Source of the DNA: Artemia franciscana
Taxonomy: Eukaryota; Arthropoda; Branchiopoda; Anostraca; Artemiidae
Direction: 5' to 3'
Assembly: GCF_032884065.1 (NCBI RefSeq)
Contig: NC_088864.1
Location: 21,380,994 to 21,444,993, forward strand
DNA length: 64,000 nt
Both the position numbers and the translations under genes were made by a program. Below, in pieces: positions 12,246-25,969 of the stretch (its first letter is position 1; each line of letters begins with the position of its first letter). Below the pieces are notes generated by a model. It was not told the DNA's origin. It saw only the letters and a program-made list of their open reading frames with translations, and made no database searches.

Positions 12246-13749
12246 CTGAAATACAAATAAAAGCAAATTAATAAAAATATTGCGCCACACAAGAGAAATT
12301 GGCGTAAAAGGACAAAGGTCCTACTTTTTTGATGTAATCTATTTTGCTTCTTCAACTTTTAAGGCCGAAATATATTCCAACTAAATTTCTTCCTGAGAAT
12401 ATCTATAGGTAATTCATGCACAAAAAGTGGCAAATGATGTTTGCTTAAAATTTTAATCCACATAATCAATAAATATTATTAAACAAGCTGATAAAACATT
12501 TTAAAACTTCTGGTCTTTCGAGTTCAAGCACGTGCTTCAAACAAAGATTTGACATAATTCTAGTATTGGGTGCTATTCTGTAAAACTATTTATCTCCAGT
12601 GTTATCTGTGCAATTAAATAAGGGGCTAACTTCAACCGCGGTCATAAGCTAAGCGAGTTAGCTTTCGTTGGACTGGCAGGTCTATTATATCCACCATATT
12701 GCTTGAAGAGCGAGCGGTCACTTTTACCGGTGACTTATTATATTATGCTTTTGTAACTGGGGCTGATTACGGACTGTTTTTTTTTTTTTTTTTTTTTTTT
12801 TTTGAATAGGTTATATGTGCAAGAGTATCCTTTCACCAGCAATTTTCTGGTAATAGATGATATTAGGTCAAAGCTGATTGCAAGACCCTGTGGCTATTAC
12901 CCAAAGTCTCGAATTTCTTAAAGTGTTATTGTGATTGAAGGACTTTGTTGGTGACTGGACATTATTTGATTTCTATGGATATTTTTGAAGAATTTTGAGA
13001 AGTTTTTGTCTTAGAGAATTTCTGCTTTTCCTCTAGGTCGAGGAATTTAATGCACTACTCGAGTAGCTTGCCAGAATGGAGACTATTGCTATCAAATTGG
13101 AAAATTTGGCTAGTTTAAGTGATATCTATTGGACTATTATTTAATATTTGCTTTTCTACAGATTGAAGGAAAATTTTAACGAGTTATTTGAATATCCTAC
13201 CAAAACGGAGGCTTTTATTGGTCGATTGGGAAGTTTTCTTAAATCGGCTGATATATGGTTTCTTGCATTTATTTTCTTTTTTTTACACATATGTACCAAG
13301 TAAAATCGTCAACGTGTTTATTATTAATAAATTATGAAAATATACTGACATAGTTGGATACAAAATGTCTCAAATATATGTTTTGATAAATTATAAAATG
13401 GTTAAGAATTCTGTTCCGTCGATTGAGAAGCTAAAAAATTTGTATGACTCAAACATCCGTATGGGTTACAAGTTCCAGAAACTGGCCACCCACTAACAGT
13501 TCTCCCACCTAGAAAATCTCACCCTACTAAAAATCACCCGAAAAATTCCCCGCATTAGGAAATACCTTCCCTGGAACATTCCCCCTTTAATATTCTTCTA
13601 AGAAAATTCTCCTCTGGAAGGACTCCCGTCATATAAATTTGAGGAGTTAATAGAAAATTAAGACAAATAAAAAGAATGAAGGAAAACAGGATTCCAGGAA
13701 AACTTAACTGTATTCCGATACGCATATAAAATGTATGGTGTAGAATCAA
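12246..13749. other. Upstream intron or flank of the PH-protein gene
   Basis: No exon was recognised. Because 12245 is a splice-acceptor boundary, a 5' non-coding exon must lie upstream at an unknown distance. A long T run (about 12777-12803) is present. No promoter could be identified. Confidence 0.45.
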
Positions 13750-14240
13750 ACAAGTCGTGGTAAGGAAATGTAATAAAAGAGCAACTCGGGTCAATAGTAA
13801 TCAAAACACTAAAACAAGGATTTTGGTAACAATTAATGCATCAAAAGTAATTAATTTTTATAAAGACTTCAAATATATAAAATTTCATTAAGTTTAATGT
13901 TAAACATCAAACGCTGCAAGTGTGAGAAAATTTGCCTGATTTCCAAAAAAAAAAATGAAGAAAAACCTACTAAAACAGCAAGTTAATATTAATGAAAATG
14001 ACATGCCTGGATTCAGAATGTTAAAGAAAGGTACTGTAGAGATTTTAAGCTCCTATCTACAAAAATTTGAAATTTGCATTATTTCATATGAAAAAGATCA
14101 CGGATGTGTGTTTAATTGTTGTTGCTTTTTCCTAGAGGTGATTACATCGAACCAATAGTCCTAAATGATCAGGGGGAGGGGGTTAATTCGAGTGGACGTT
14201 AAAAGCTATAGAACCTTTTTAAAGTGAACAATTATATTAT
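13750..14240 (+). repeat. R1 family, old degenerate copy
   Basis: This diverged copy is recognised by 'agctcctatctacaaaaat', 'gatcacgg.tgtgtgttt' and a 'gtgattacatcgaacc' segment, which are collinear with the better copies at about 45500-45700 and, inverted, 52100-52300. Confidence 0.7.
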
Positions 14241-15704
14241 GTAACGGAAAAATAGCGTTTTGGCCAGTTTGTAGCACCAAACTATGGGTTCCCCCCATGG
14301 ACGACCCAGTTGCTATTGACTAGAAATTACGAGAAAGCTGCTCTATTTTAAAAGTATTACAAATTTTATCTGTTGAATTTTCTAGTTGCACAGGAAGTAA
14401 TGCTGCAAAGTTACCCGTTCCTGAAAGGTCAGGTAGTCCATACAACTTAAGGTACTTAAGAGAGGAAAACCTTCAATCTAGGCCTAGTGGACGATATCCT
14501 AAATTTTTTCGCGAATATAGCTAGACGACTTTTTGAAAATTTTCTTTATTTAATCTTTTACTTGCTTATTTGGAATGAGGAGCTCTCTCAATTTTAAATT
14601 TGATTGTTTCTGACTTAGTACTTGACTTCTTATTTAATATAGAATAAAAATCCACTGTAAAGGTACTTCCAACGGGAAACCCTTCTGTTGTGCACTTAGT
14701 CGATGCGTTTTCGATCGCAAAAACTAAATTGGTATTATGCACTATATTCTTCGCCACGGGCGTTACGTAATGGGGAGGGAAGGAAGCCAGTCTCGAATGT
14801 TTTCGGCTAGACAGATAAAAAATTTCACCTGGTAATATAGTGGCGCGAAGATTCAATGTTTTAATATTTCGATTTTTTTTTTATTAGGGCGAATGGGTAG
14901 GGAAATGTGTGACGTAAAATTAATGAAAGAAGATCAGTCTCAGTCGGTATTCTAAAGTAACTTCTACAATTTCCAGGGGTGAATCACCAGAATTTTATTC
15001 TGGTGCAAGAAGGGGTCCATATCTGGATATTCAAGAGGCATGGGATATATAATAATTTTTCCCCAAATTTTTTTTTTGGGGGGTGGCAACTCCCCCCCCC
15101 CCCTTAAAACGACGCCCCTGACCCCAAATGACTTGCCACAAAAATAGTTTTCTTGTCGAATTGCCCCTTTCTACGTTAAAACAACAGGATGTGTCGGTAC
15201 ATAAATAAGAGAATAGAATATTATGCTCGTTATTGTCAAAGTCAGGTTCAAGTGAATTTCTAGTTCATAAAGTAAATAACGAATAAATTTATAATATAGA
15301 AATCCAAGATAATTTGAATCAACTTACATTTGATAGCAAGAAGTTTGAGTGTTTGACTCACAATTAGCTTGACTGACAGTTCTTTTTGAATAGATGCCAA
15401 AAGCATACAAAATTATAAGACTGATCAGCAACTGATGATAAGTCCTTATCTCCTCCCAATCGTCCACAGAGTTTGGATCAGACACTTTAACAGGATTGAC
15501 AATTAGCAGGGATCATTTTGCTAAAACAGCCATTTGGGCACATTAATTGAAGCGAACTCGGGTTCCACACTTAACCTTAAAAATCGAAAAGCAAACATGG
15601 GCATCAAGCTCAATCTTTAAATTAAAAACAAATCTTAAAACTAAAATAGAAATCAACTCTTCTTTGATACCAAATAATAACTTTACAGGATCTCAACACT
15701 AAGA
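14241..15704. other. Non-coding, nothing recognised
   Basis: No gene or known element was recognised. A homopolymer-rich patch (T9-G7, then C10) lies at about 15060-15110. Confidence 0.45.
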
Positions 15705-15709
15705 AAATG

Positions 15710-16181
15710 AAGAGTTAGGTATGAAACTGATTTCAAGCTCAAACTCGTGTTCCAAATACCTAGCTATAGAGGTCAAACAGGATAACAAAACATAGCACAC
15801 ATAACACAAGAAGTGCAGAAAACAGATAAAGAAAATACTACAAGTTTCCTATGTTTTGGTTCTAAAATGATAATAGATAATATAGATAAAGGGAAGATTG
15901 GAAACCTCCCATGTTGTAATATTAAAATGAAAACTTTTGACATTAGAGTTAGGTAAGAAACTGATCTCAAGTTCAAACTCGTGTTCCAAATACCTAGCTA
16001 TAGAGGTCAAACAGGATAACAAAACGAAACACACATAACACAAGAAGTGCAGAAAACAGATAAAGAAAATACTACAAGTTTCCTATGTTTTGATTCTAAA
16101 ATGATAATAGATAATATAGATAAAGGGAAGATTGGAAACTTCCCATGTCGTAATATTAAAATGAAAACTTTTGAAATTAGA
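15710..16181. repeat. Two-copy tandem duplication, about 236 bp
   Basis: The copies start at 'agttaggta.gaaactgat' (about 15713 and 15949) and stay nearly identical through 'gacat.agagttagg' and 'gaaaacttttga'. The few differences indicate a recent event. Confidence 0.95.
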
Positions 16182-18149
16182 GCCTCTTTCTGTTAAAAAC
16201 ATTAGTCGGAGGAAACGCTCTAGCGTTTCTAGTAGTAAACAGCCATAAGCATTCTATATATTTTCATCATTATTTTTGCCCCCAAAGTCACGGAGATATC
16301 CCACTCCTGCAATACCAATTCACACCTCAACTCAATTTACCCATTAATTCAACTTTATTCATTCAATTCTTCGAATACTAAAATTATGTCATTATTCCGG
16401 CCAAAATGGTCATTTTTTTTTCTCTCTCTCTCTAATTACTATATTTTTCACTAGGCTATGCCTAAACCCTCTGAGACCAAAGAGTCCCTCGCTAACACAA
16501 TAGGTTTATATTATTTAGAGCCAAGATTGCGAAGTTTTTCGACTAACGAGATTATTTTTTAATTCCGTGTCTATTTGCGTAATTTACATAGGCTATAATA
16601 GGCTAAATTAAACCGTATCTCAAAAAGATGCGTTCAATTTGCAGCCAGTGTCCAAATAGGGCTCATAGTCTATAGATACCACTAGTATTTGTATTCTGAC
16701 AACCGCTGCTGTCAGTATTTGTACTGTCACGTCATTAGTGCTACCACTGATGTCACTAGTATAGGTATCATGGTATCATGGAATCATGTATCATAGGTAT
16801 CATAGGAATCATGGCCCATTGCCTTTTACGGACTATCTGTGGCGAACCACATATTTTTTCGTGATCTGCTCTCACCGGTATTTGGGCTTTAGAGTGGCCA
16901 AGAGTATGAGAGGTATGGCTACTACAAGTGTAAAACCTGTGGGGAGTAAGCGCCACAGTCTTTTTCCATGGGTTTACAAGCCTATAATCCTCCTTCCCAA
17001 AATATCTCAAATTAGTATAGGACCTCTTTCCTTAACTCCAATAATACTCTTCACTATACTCTTCACTGTTTCTCTCTGTCTCTCTAGAGATGACATTATT
17101 CAGTCAAATAACTGACAAAGGAAGCCTGTGTAGGAATGGGAAACATCTTACTATTACAACTCAAGCTCACAAAAATGTGCTGAACTAAAAAATAAATTCA
17201 CTCATCTCTCTGGATCTCTCTGACAAGAGTCATGCCGAGTAGATTTCAAGAGATCCCGCCAATCATAAGCCTCGAGGATGAATCTGTTACCCATCCACTG
17301 CTCCATATCAATTGCTGGCAGTTTCTCCCCTTTACTATCCCCCCATTACTAATCATGAGACACTGGTTTTTGATCAGTCGGTGAGTCACCACCCGACCAT
17401 CCCTTTTTAAGTTAAGCCAATTGGCAAGACTGTAAGAATCTACCTAGGAAAGGCCAAAAGAAAGATTACATGATATTTAAAGTAAGTAGGGGAGGAGTGA
17501 AACAGAGAGTCCAAAAGTAGCAATGAAATCTACTTAAAAAAGGAAATTCATCAGATAGTCTGGGCCAAGGGCTCTAGCATGGGGACGTTCAGATCTACAC
17601 AGGTCAAATGTTTCACTTCCTAGACTGTATCCAGGAGGATGTTTCTGGGTTAGAAACTCACACGAGATTTCTGTCCAACTCGTAAATACATAGCAAAAAT
17701 ATATATAAGTAAATTTTTTGTGCGTTTTTAAGCTTTTTGTAACCATCAATCTCCCCTCCCCCCCCCCCAACGCAAATCCTCGATAAGCCTTTGGTCATCT
17801 CCATCAAATTCGCCCTTAAAAATGGAATTGAGTCTAAGAATTACCGTTCGAATTATTGTGAAACGAAATTTCACACATCTGTTTGTTATAACTGTTATAT
17901 GATTTTATTTTCTCATTTGAAAAAAAAACATACACATGCACATAATTTATAAGTTTAGAGCTTCATGCCATTCTTTTTTTTATATTTTTTTGCAAATAAA
18001 TTGGACTGTAATTTTCTCAGAGTAAACTATTCTATTTACTAATTATTTTTCAACAAACTTACTGGGAAAAATCATTATAAATGTTCAATCTGTACCAAGC
18101 AGTACAAACTGTAAATAAGCAACGACTGGGCCTAAAATTAACCGAAATT
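16182..18149. other. Non-coding, with a GGTATCAT microsatellite
   Basis: A short array of GGTATCAT-like units lies at about 16765-16812. The stretch around 16900-16990 has modest open frames on both strands, including one containing YGYYKCKTCG, which is too short and broken to call. Nothing else was recognised. Confidence 0.45.
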
Positions 18150-18620
18150 CTCAAAACCGAAATTTTTAAATTAATTGAAGCATTAAAAGAATGAGATGAT
18201 TATGCTGATTCCGAAAATGTATAATTCATCAAGTTTAATGTCAACGATCAAAAGGTAAGAAATTGGGAAATTTTGCCTAATTTTTAGAAAAAAGGGGGCA
18301 ACATCCCTAAAAAGTCAAGTGACCTTAATGAAAATTACAGCATCAGATCCAGAATATCAGGGAACCCTTCTGTAGAGGTTTCAAGCTCCTGTGTACAGAA
18401 ACGTGGAGTCTTGTATTTATTTGCCAGATGAAAGATCACAGTTGTGTGTTCTTTCCAAGAGTGATCGTATCTAACTGAATGTCCTAGAAGATTGGGAGAA
18501 GGCTCATTCAAAGGGAAATTAAAAGTTTTTGTGCTCTTAACGGAATAATTTCTTTTCGTTTTAAGTTTTAATGTTGCCCCTTGATTTCAAGTAAATAAAC
18601 TTTTTTTATTCATAAGCATC
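18150..18620 (+). repeat. R1 family, old degenerate copy
   Basis: This copy is collinear with other R1 copies. Landmarks are 'aattttgcctaattttt', 'agaggtttcaagctcctgt', 'gatcacagttgtgtgtt' and the terminal 'ttttcgttttaagttttaatg'. Confidence 0.7.
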
Positions 18621-18889
18621 AATAGTGATCATAGAGCAGCCAACCACATCCAGCAAGAATTTTGAGATAAATATATTGTTTAGTATAGTTGAAACGTCAA
18701 ATAGCTTCATCTTTGAAGATGACAAGAAAGAATCCCGAAAGGCCTTGGGGCAAGAGCAGTAAGTAGTACAATGTGCCTTTTGCTTACATATAGTGTTTTC
18801 TTAATCAGAAAAAGAGGGGGGGGGGGGCATGTTTGACTTTTTTTTTGTCCAAAAGGCAAAACGCATTCAGGTGAACCTCTTAGGGGATG

Positions 18890-20900
18890 TTGAAGGTAGT
18901 GTTGAGCTAAATCAAAACACACTGTGTGCCTGCTGTTTGTCTAAAGGTGTATCTAAGGAGTGACAGAGTATTGAGTTGGAACTTTCAGAAAATGACGAGA
19001 GTGATGACCAATTGACCAAAAGGCAATATGTGTGCGCTACTGCTACTACTACTAGCCTACTACTACTAATATTACTTCTACTAATGCTACTACTACTCCC
19101 ACCACCGCACATGAGCAATATATTAGGAACAGCTAAGCATATTAAAACTTCCAGTTGAAACTTCCACGGCATGATAAAGGGGATGCTCAACTCACCACAA
19201 AGCCAATGTGTGCATACTGCTACTGCTATTACTGTTGCTACTGCTACTAATACAACAGCTACTGTTACTACCTAAGGTAATGCTTCTATTATGACTGCTA
19301 CTAAGGCTAAGGGCATTAAGAATTTCAGGAAACGTTAATGGGAAGTTGAACAAAATTAAAACACACAATGTGTGGGCAGATTGTCAAAAGGGCATATAAT
19401 CATTTATTTAGGAACCACTCAGAGCATTAAGTTGACACTTTCAGAGCATTTTGAGGAGGATGTTAACTAACCTAAAGGCACTCTGTGCAATTTATCACTA
19501 TCACTACTATTACTACAGCCACGAATACTACATCTACTAAGGTGAGGGGATTAAGCTGAAACTTTGAAGGAATATTTAGGATATTGAACTTCATCAAAAT
19601 ACGCTATGTGCATTCGAGTTCCAAAAGGATATATGAGCAATTTCTCAGGAACAACTTAGAGCATTAAGTTGAAACTTTTAGGGCGGGCATAGAGAGATGT
19701 TGAACTAACCAAAAGGCGCTCAGTACACAATACTACCAAAAAATAATATTACTACTACAGCTACTGAGGCTAAGGGTGTGACCAAGAAACTGTCATAGAA
19801 TATTTTGTTGAATGTTGAACTAAATTGAAACATACTCTGTGTATGTAGGTTGTCAAAAGGGCGTATCAACATTAGCCCAAGAATGATCAAAGCTACTATG
19901 TTAAAACTTTCAGGGTATTTAAGGGGGAGGTTAAACTACCTGAAAGGCACTAAGTACATACTAGTGCTACCACTGCTACTACAACAGGTATTAGTACTAA
20001 TACTACTACAACTACTACTAGCAGTACAACTGAAGCTAAGGATATTAGGGTAAACATTCAGGAAATGTTGAGGATGACGAGAACTATTTTGAACTAGTGA
20101 AAATGCATTGTATGTATACTAGTACTATAAATAGTAGCAGTACTACTACTATCACTGCTATTAGTGTTGCTATTACTAGGGCTAATGGTATTAATGTGGA
20201 ACTCTCATAGACTCTTGGGGGGAACGTTGGGCTGAATTTGTTTCTGCAGGTGGTCGAAACGGAATAACAGGATTATCTCAGAAACAGATAGGGATCTTCA
20301 ACTAGACTCAAAAGACATAATGTAAGTGTCTTTACTCCTAAACCTGCAAATACTACTACTACTATCTACAATACTACTACCAATGCTGCAACTACTACTC
20401 CTGCTATTTATTTCTAGAATTGCCAAATAGTAATGTTATTAGTAAAAATTCCTGGCAATGCTGAGGGTAGTGTTGAACTTAATCAAAGCATGCTATGTTT
20501 TTCTGGGTTATCAAAGGGGTATATTAACACCATTGGTATCAAACTAGAAACACCTTAGGGTATTAAGCTGAAACTTCATGGGTTGTCAATATTACTATTC
20601 TCTATTCTATTGCAACTATTTCTGCAGCTACTACTGTTATTGTTAGAACAAAACAAATAAGTGTCAAATTAGGAAAGGGTGTCATTTATAAAAACTCAGG
20701 GAAAATTCATGCTACTTGAAAACTAAATGAAAAGGCACTATGTGCATGCTGGTTGTCAATAAGACGTATCTGCAATATCTCGAGAATGACTGAGGCGATG
20801 AAGTTGAAACTTGCAAGGCTGCTACTATTACTAATTCTGCTCTTACTATTATTTTAAATCAAAAGGTTGTATGTGCATCCAGCTTGTTAAAATAGCTTAG
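18890..20900 (+). repeat. Long degenerate satellite with embedded CTA/ACT triplet runs
   Basis: Roughly 250-300-bp units recur with the landmarks 'ttgaact.aa.c.aaa', 'a.tatgtgc', 'gctaagg.tattaag' and 'gaaactttcag'. Each carries a variable run of CTA/ACT triplets (for example about 19035-19100, 19215-19275 and 19965-20030). A related fragment lies at about 22305-22440. Confidence 0.85.
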
Positions 20901-22290
20901 ATAAAATGTCTTAGGAAAAGAGAATCACATGAAATTTTAGTTTTCATGGAAAGGTGAAGTTAAAAACTAAATTAAAATATACTCTATGCATCCGGATTTC
21001 CAAAAGGGCATATATTATTAAAAACTATAGAAAAAGTATGTCCAGCATATAGATAGTAAGCCAAAGTCTGGATTCTTATAAAGAAAAACCGAAAAGATTG
21101 AAATAGTCTTTGCTTAATCAATAAAGAAAACTAGGCTATGCCAATTAAAAACGAACATAAATTAATTTTTAAAAACTTTCTCTAAAAAAGAAGTTTTTAA
21201 AGAAGTAAAGAGCTAGATTAAACCAAGGTATATCAGTACATATATTAAACTTTCAATTTAGATTCATTCTGTTTTTAGTAATTTGGTTATAATAGTGATT
21301 TTTTTTATGATGAGAAAAAAATACAGCTCAAAATAGGGATTATTTTAAGTAGAGTGCAAATTATGCTCTGGTCTATCACAGATTAAAGAGCATAAGGGTC
21401 CGTTGGTATGTGACTTAAAGCAGACCTATCAGAAAATACAGAACAGGAGTACGTTGCGTTTTGGACATTAACCACCTGATAGCTATTTCCACCTCCCCCC
21501 CATCCCCTGACGTTTTTCATTTAATTCAAACAATTTTTCAAACTAAGATGTATCCTACATAACTTTAATTTAAAATCTGAACAAAGAATTATAAAGCAAA
21601 AAAGAATAAAGGGAAACAAAATGGAAAACTCACGTTTTCCATTTAATTTAATTGACATTAAATGACCGAAGTAAAAGAACAAATTGAAGTTAAATGAAAG
21701 TAGGAAATAAACATCTCAAGATTAAATATGTTCAAAAAGCATCACATTGACTAATGAAATAATTTATAAGAGCAAAGAATCAAAGAATCAAAGAAAACAA
21801 TCAATCAAAGAAAATACAATAAGATAAATAAATTGATTCAATAAACGAAAAGACAAAGGTAAAAGACGCTATATTTTAACAACTGCAAAAAATAGGTAGT
21901 TATTAAACACTTTACGAGTAAAATCAAAAACGAATTATTTGGCAAAGGTTCAGTCTTTTCTATAAAACTGTTCAATCCGTTTTATTTTTTAAAGACGCTT
22001 TTCAAAGACTTTATCATCACAAATTTTCAATGTTTCAGTAAGGTTACGTAAAAACCAGTTAAATCACATTTCTAGTAAGACTGAGTAATTGACACAACTT
22101 TACCTAGAATTTCACCGCAAATCAATTGACTCAGCCAGGATTCTTTTGTCTCCAAAAATATGTGCAATTTAAATTTGAAAATTTAATGTTACAGCTGAAA
22201 AAATAACTTTCAACATTGAAAAGTCACAAAGGTCCTATTCGATACTGTAAGTGTCTAGAATTCAAATCTATTAGCAGCAAACTAATTCTA
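20901..22290. other. AT-rich non-coding
   Basis: No gene was recognised. It contains the first copy (about 21345-21440) of a short direct repeat that recurs at about 23008-23100. Confidence 0.5.
21345..21440 (+). repeat. 95-bp dispersed direct repeat, copy 1
   Basis: It starts 'aagtagagtgcaaattatgc' and ends 'cctatcagaaaatac'. It is nearly identical to 23008-23100, 1.66 kb away. Confidence 0.95.
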
Positions 22291-22304
22291 AGTTTTTGAA
22301 CTAT

Positions 22305-22440
22305 GAGGATGGGATCTTGAACTAGACCAAAAAGACACAATGTATGTACTATTACTGCTGCTAATACTGCTATTGCTACCTACAATACTACAACCATTGC
22401 CCCTGCTAGTGCTTCTACTATCTATTTCTAGTATTGCTAA
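22305..22440 (+). repeat. Detached fragment of the triplet-rich satellite
   Basis: It resembles the 20285-20420 unit ('gatcttgaactaga.c.aaa', 'gacacaatgta.gt', then ACT/GCT triplets). Confidence 0.75.
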
Positions 22441-22954
22441 TAGTAATTGTTAATTGGAAAATGAATCGATTCCAAAGCTGTTTCTTAACATACTCTTCAG
22501 TAAAATTTGAAAATGTAACCTATACACTTGTCTCTTCATACTACTGACTTTGAACAATTTATTTAATCAATTGGGTTTAAAAGTGATCAAATTAAATTTC
22601 AAACACTATTTTTTGCAAACACTAGTATTTATGACAAAATAATTTTAATCTCTTATTTTGCATAAAAACAATAGAAATATCTAATTCAATATCATTTGTC
22701 TTCAATCAAACATTCCCCTCTGGACATCAATGAACAAGATTGAAAAAATCAACGGTTCTCGGCCTTTTCTTAGAGGCATACCCTTTGTGTATTTCTATAT
22801 TTTCTACCTTTTACTCCATTGAGAATTCAAATAGAGACAACTTTAATTATCGTTACAATTATCAAATTTTGTATATTTTTATAAATATGACTGTACCATC
22901 AAAACTAAGCATGGTTAGTATAAAAAAGAACAGATCAAGTTTCAGTTACTACAA

Positions 22955-23145
22955 AAAAAAAGAAAAAAAGGACACACATTTGCAAGCTCTCTACTTTCTT
23001 GCATTTAAGTAGAGTGCAAATTATGCTCCGGTCTATCACAGATTAAAGAGCATAAGGGTCCGTTGGTATGTGACTTAAAGAGACCTATCAGAAAATACAA
23101 AAAAAAAAGGCCACACATTTGCAAGCTCTCTACTTTCTTGCAGTT
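22955..23145 (+). repeat. 95-bp direct repeat copy 2, with flanking duplication
   Basis: The segment 'cacacatttgcaagctctct' occurs at about 22975 and 23112, flanking copy 2 of the 95-bp repeat. This makes a small tandem duplication of about 137 bp, with an A-run at each join. Confidence 0.9.
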
Positions 23146-24852
23146 GTGTGAACACAAGTTGCGTAAATTGACTGAAAGTGGGGGGGGGGGCCAAATGTAT
23201 AATTCAGAATATAAGGGTGACCAATTTTTTTTTAAATTAAAGTACAAAAAAAAGTTAAAAAAAAACACTGGTAAAAAAAATTAAGGTTTTTTCAGCATCT
23301 AGAGGGAGGGCAAAAAATTTTAAGGGCCCAATGCCCTCCACTCTCCAAATGAACATCACTGATGTACACACAAAATAGGTAATTGAAGAAAATAAGACCC
23401 TTGGTGCTTCAACCCTTAATGAAATAAAACTGCTAGAAGCAGAGACAATACAACGTTGTCCGGTTAAGTTGAAATTTTTAAAGGTCTTTAGAAATACTGG
23501 CACCATAAACTATCCATCAGTTTGATTGATTTTACTAAATCAGAATTTAAAAAGAAACACGAAATCATACTAGACCTTCCAAAAATACCAAAATCTACGA
23601 ACCACAAGGGCGGGAGAAATGGACCCAATAAAAAGTTAAATCCATTGATCCCAAACATGAAGCGGATGCCCCATACACTGACAACTTAATATTTTTATTG
23701 GGCATCTAAAAGATTTTCAAACAAGTTAAAAGCCCTCTTATATCCTTCTGATTGAAAAGAAGCTAGTTTCTTTGCAAAGAGATATATACATCGCATTGGG
23801 GGAATTAGAAAATTACTGGTACTTTTTCAAGGGTATGTCCTAATTGAAGTAACTAGAAAGCGTTGAATATGGGAGGAAAAGAAGAAATAAACTATATTCC
23901 TTGCTTTGGCAATCTTATGAAGACTATGAGAAAAAGAAGTATATCTTTTAACTACAGTACCTTAAGTAATATTCATTTGTAGCGAACTGTTATTTTCAAT
24001 TGATGTTCCATAAGGGTATTCGTTTCAGCTGCATATGATCTCCACCTGCTCAAGATCCAAATTGAAATATTGGAAAAAGGGAATGAGAAAATTGGGAAAT
24101 TTGAATATTGACCTAATTTATGATTGTCTTTTGGAAAATGAGCCAATAGTCAATAAGGGAATTAAAATTTAACATAATCACCAGGGGACAAGATTACCTA
24201 CTGGACCAAAAAGAGTTGCTTCAATATTAGCTAACAAGACGATTATTTCACAACAGAATAGTTAAATTAGTTTCAATTTTTATAATTTTCCCTCAGTGGC
24301 TTTGATGTTCTCATTGAAGTAACTCTAATAGCTTTTTTTCCCTTATATCAGTAGCGACAATTGTATTTATTATTATTGGTGGAGATTTTTATTTGTTTTT
24401 AGTTTAGTGTTTTTTATTTTTATCTTGGGCTGGGGACGCCTAGTTTACATACAGGCGAAAAATCCGCGTTGTTTTAGTCTTTCTTCTCTTTTCTGTATAC
24501 TGGCCGCAGTCTCGTTTGATATTTTTTGTTGAGTTTTATCTCTCTTTGTTGTTTGTAGAAATTATGCCTAAAACACAAGCCAGGACCTAACCAAAGACTA
24601 GATCAGGTAAAAACATATATTAATTAAAGTACGGTTATACGCAAAGAACAGGATTAAATTTACCAATAAATTTAGATTTTCTTATTTGCTTCCTGTTTTG
24701 AAAAACTATCTCTTATTACCCGATATTTTATATATCGGCTTGCCAGAAAGCATTGTGAAATATAATGATGACAAAATATAACGAAATATAACCCTATCAA
24801 AAAGGCAAAACAGTAAAAGTATTATATCACTTAAACTTATGCTGGAGCCTTT
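23146..24852. other. 3' flank of the ARAP-like gene
   Basis: No coding region was recognised. On the minus strand the gene ends at 24853. An AATAAA hexamer in a run of ATT/AAT repeats lies about 480 bases downstream (about 24367-24372) and is a possible but unproven polyadenylation signal. Confidence 0.4.
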
Positions 24853-25024
24853 TCACGCTGGAATGAAACGTTTGACGTTCTGCTCAGTCCACGAAATATC
24901 GGACATAAAACATCGAAAAATCGGATCCAAATATCCGTTAGTCATTAGCAGGGTGTACCACCTTAGCATCTCGTCTTCTGAATACACACAGAGCGTATAG
25001 CCACAAAACGGCACATCTTTAGAC
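24853..25024 (-). CDS. ARAP-like gene, terminal coding exon (end of PH domain)
   Basis: The acceptor is TTTATAG at 25025 and the exon ends with TGA at 24853-24855. The first base completes the AGG codon begun in the previous exon. The 57 residues include PFCGYTLCVYSEDEMLRWYTLL, the last strands and C-terminal helix of a PH fold with the conserved tryptophan. A short tail follows and ends NVKRFIPA. Confidence 0.88.
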
Positions 25025-25969
25025 CTATAAATGAAATAACCAATAACAAGCAATTAATAGACCTGTAAATAATTTGTAACCTACTGAACTTGTTTTGGTA
25101 TGAAGTAGAAGAGCTGGCAATTTATTCTTTTTTTGAAAAGAAAAAACGAGCTGAGACACAAGTTGAGAGGACTAACCAATAACAATGATTAGTCATAATG
25201 CTCGTATAACCTTTGGTATATCTTTCAGACAACTGAAATAAACTCCTAACATTAAAAAAATAAATATAAATCGACAAACAACAAATTTCGGGCTTCTAAG
25301 AAATATTTCTAGCATTGTTATATCCACTAACATGGATAAAACCATACAGATTGTTTCTTATAAACTCTCAATGTGTTTAAATGTTCTATGCGATAACCTG
25401 TTTCTAAGTTTTATTAATAATCACTCCCTTACAATTAGTTTGAAGACAATACTTATTAATGCTGTTCCAACCAGCGGGCGTCTTGGGGGGGGGGCAGTTC
25501 CTCCGTGTTCCATAGCAATTTTCTTCCCTGCCCTTCACTCTATCGGGCATTAGGCTCTCACAAAAATCACCAAAAAAGTAAGCTAAAGCTTTTGGGTCTC
25601 ATTAATTAGGCATCATGCAGTCTTTCTTCGCTTACAACGGTTGGCAGCCTGGGCCTTCGACCATTGTAAATAACAACCCCAGTTCTTTAATCCTCTCATG
25701 CTTGTTACCACAACATCAAATGTTTATTTTTGCAGTTTTAGGTTTTGTTTTTGTTTTTCCTGAGTTACAGTTTTAAAATTCATAAGATTTAGGCCCATTC
25801 ACATGATTCCAAACTATACATCAGAAAATTTCATGGGTCTACACTGGATTATTTAGCAAAATATTCAGTAAATATAAAGACAGACACTTTATGAATAGAA
25901 TGATATACCCTCTTTTACATACAAATAAAAGTAAGTATGCAGGTAGCGCGAGAAATCAAACAGGTTGTG

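Noticed and set aside
16880-17010. YERYGYYKCKTCG, resembling the start of a 3CxxC (ZAR1-like) zinc finger
   Set aside because: Only about 13 residues fit. The next codons include a stop and no second or third CxxC follows.
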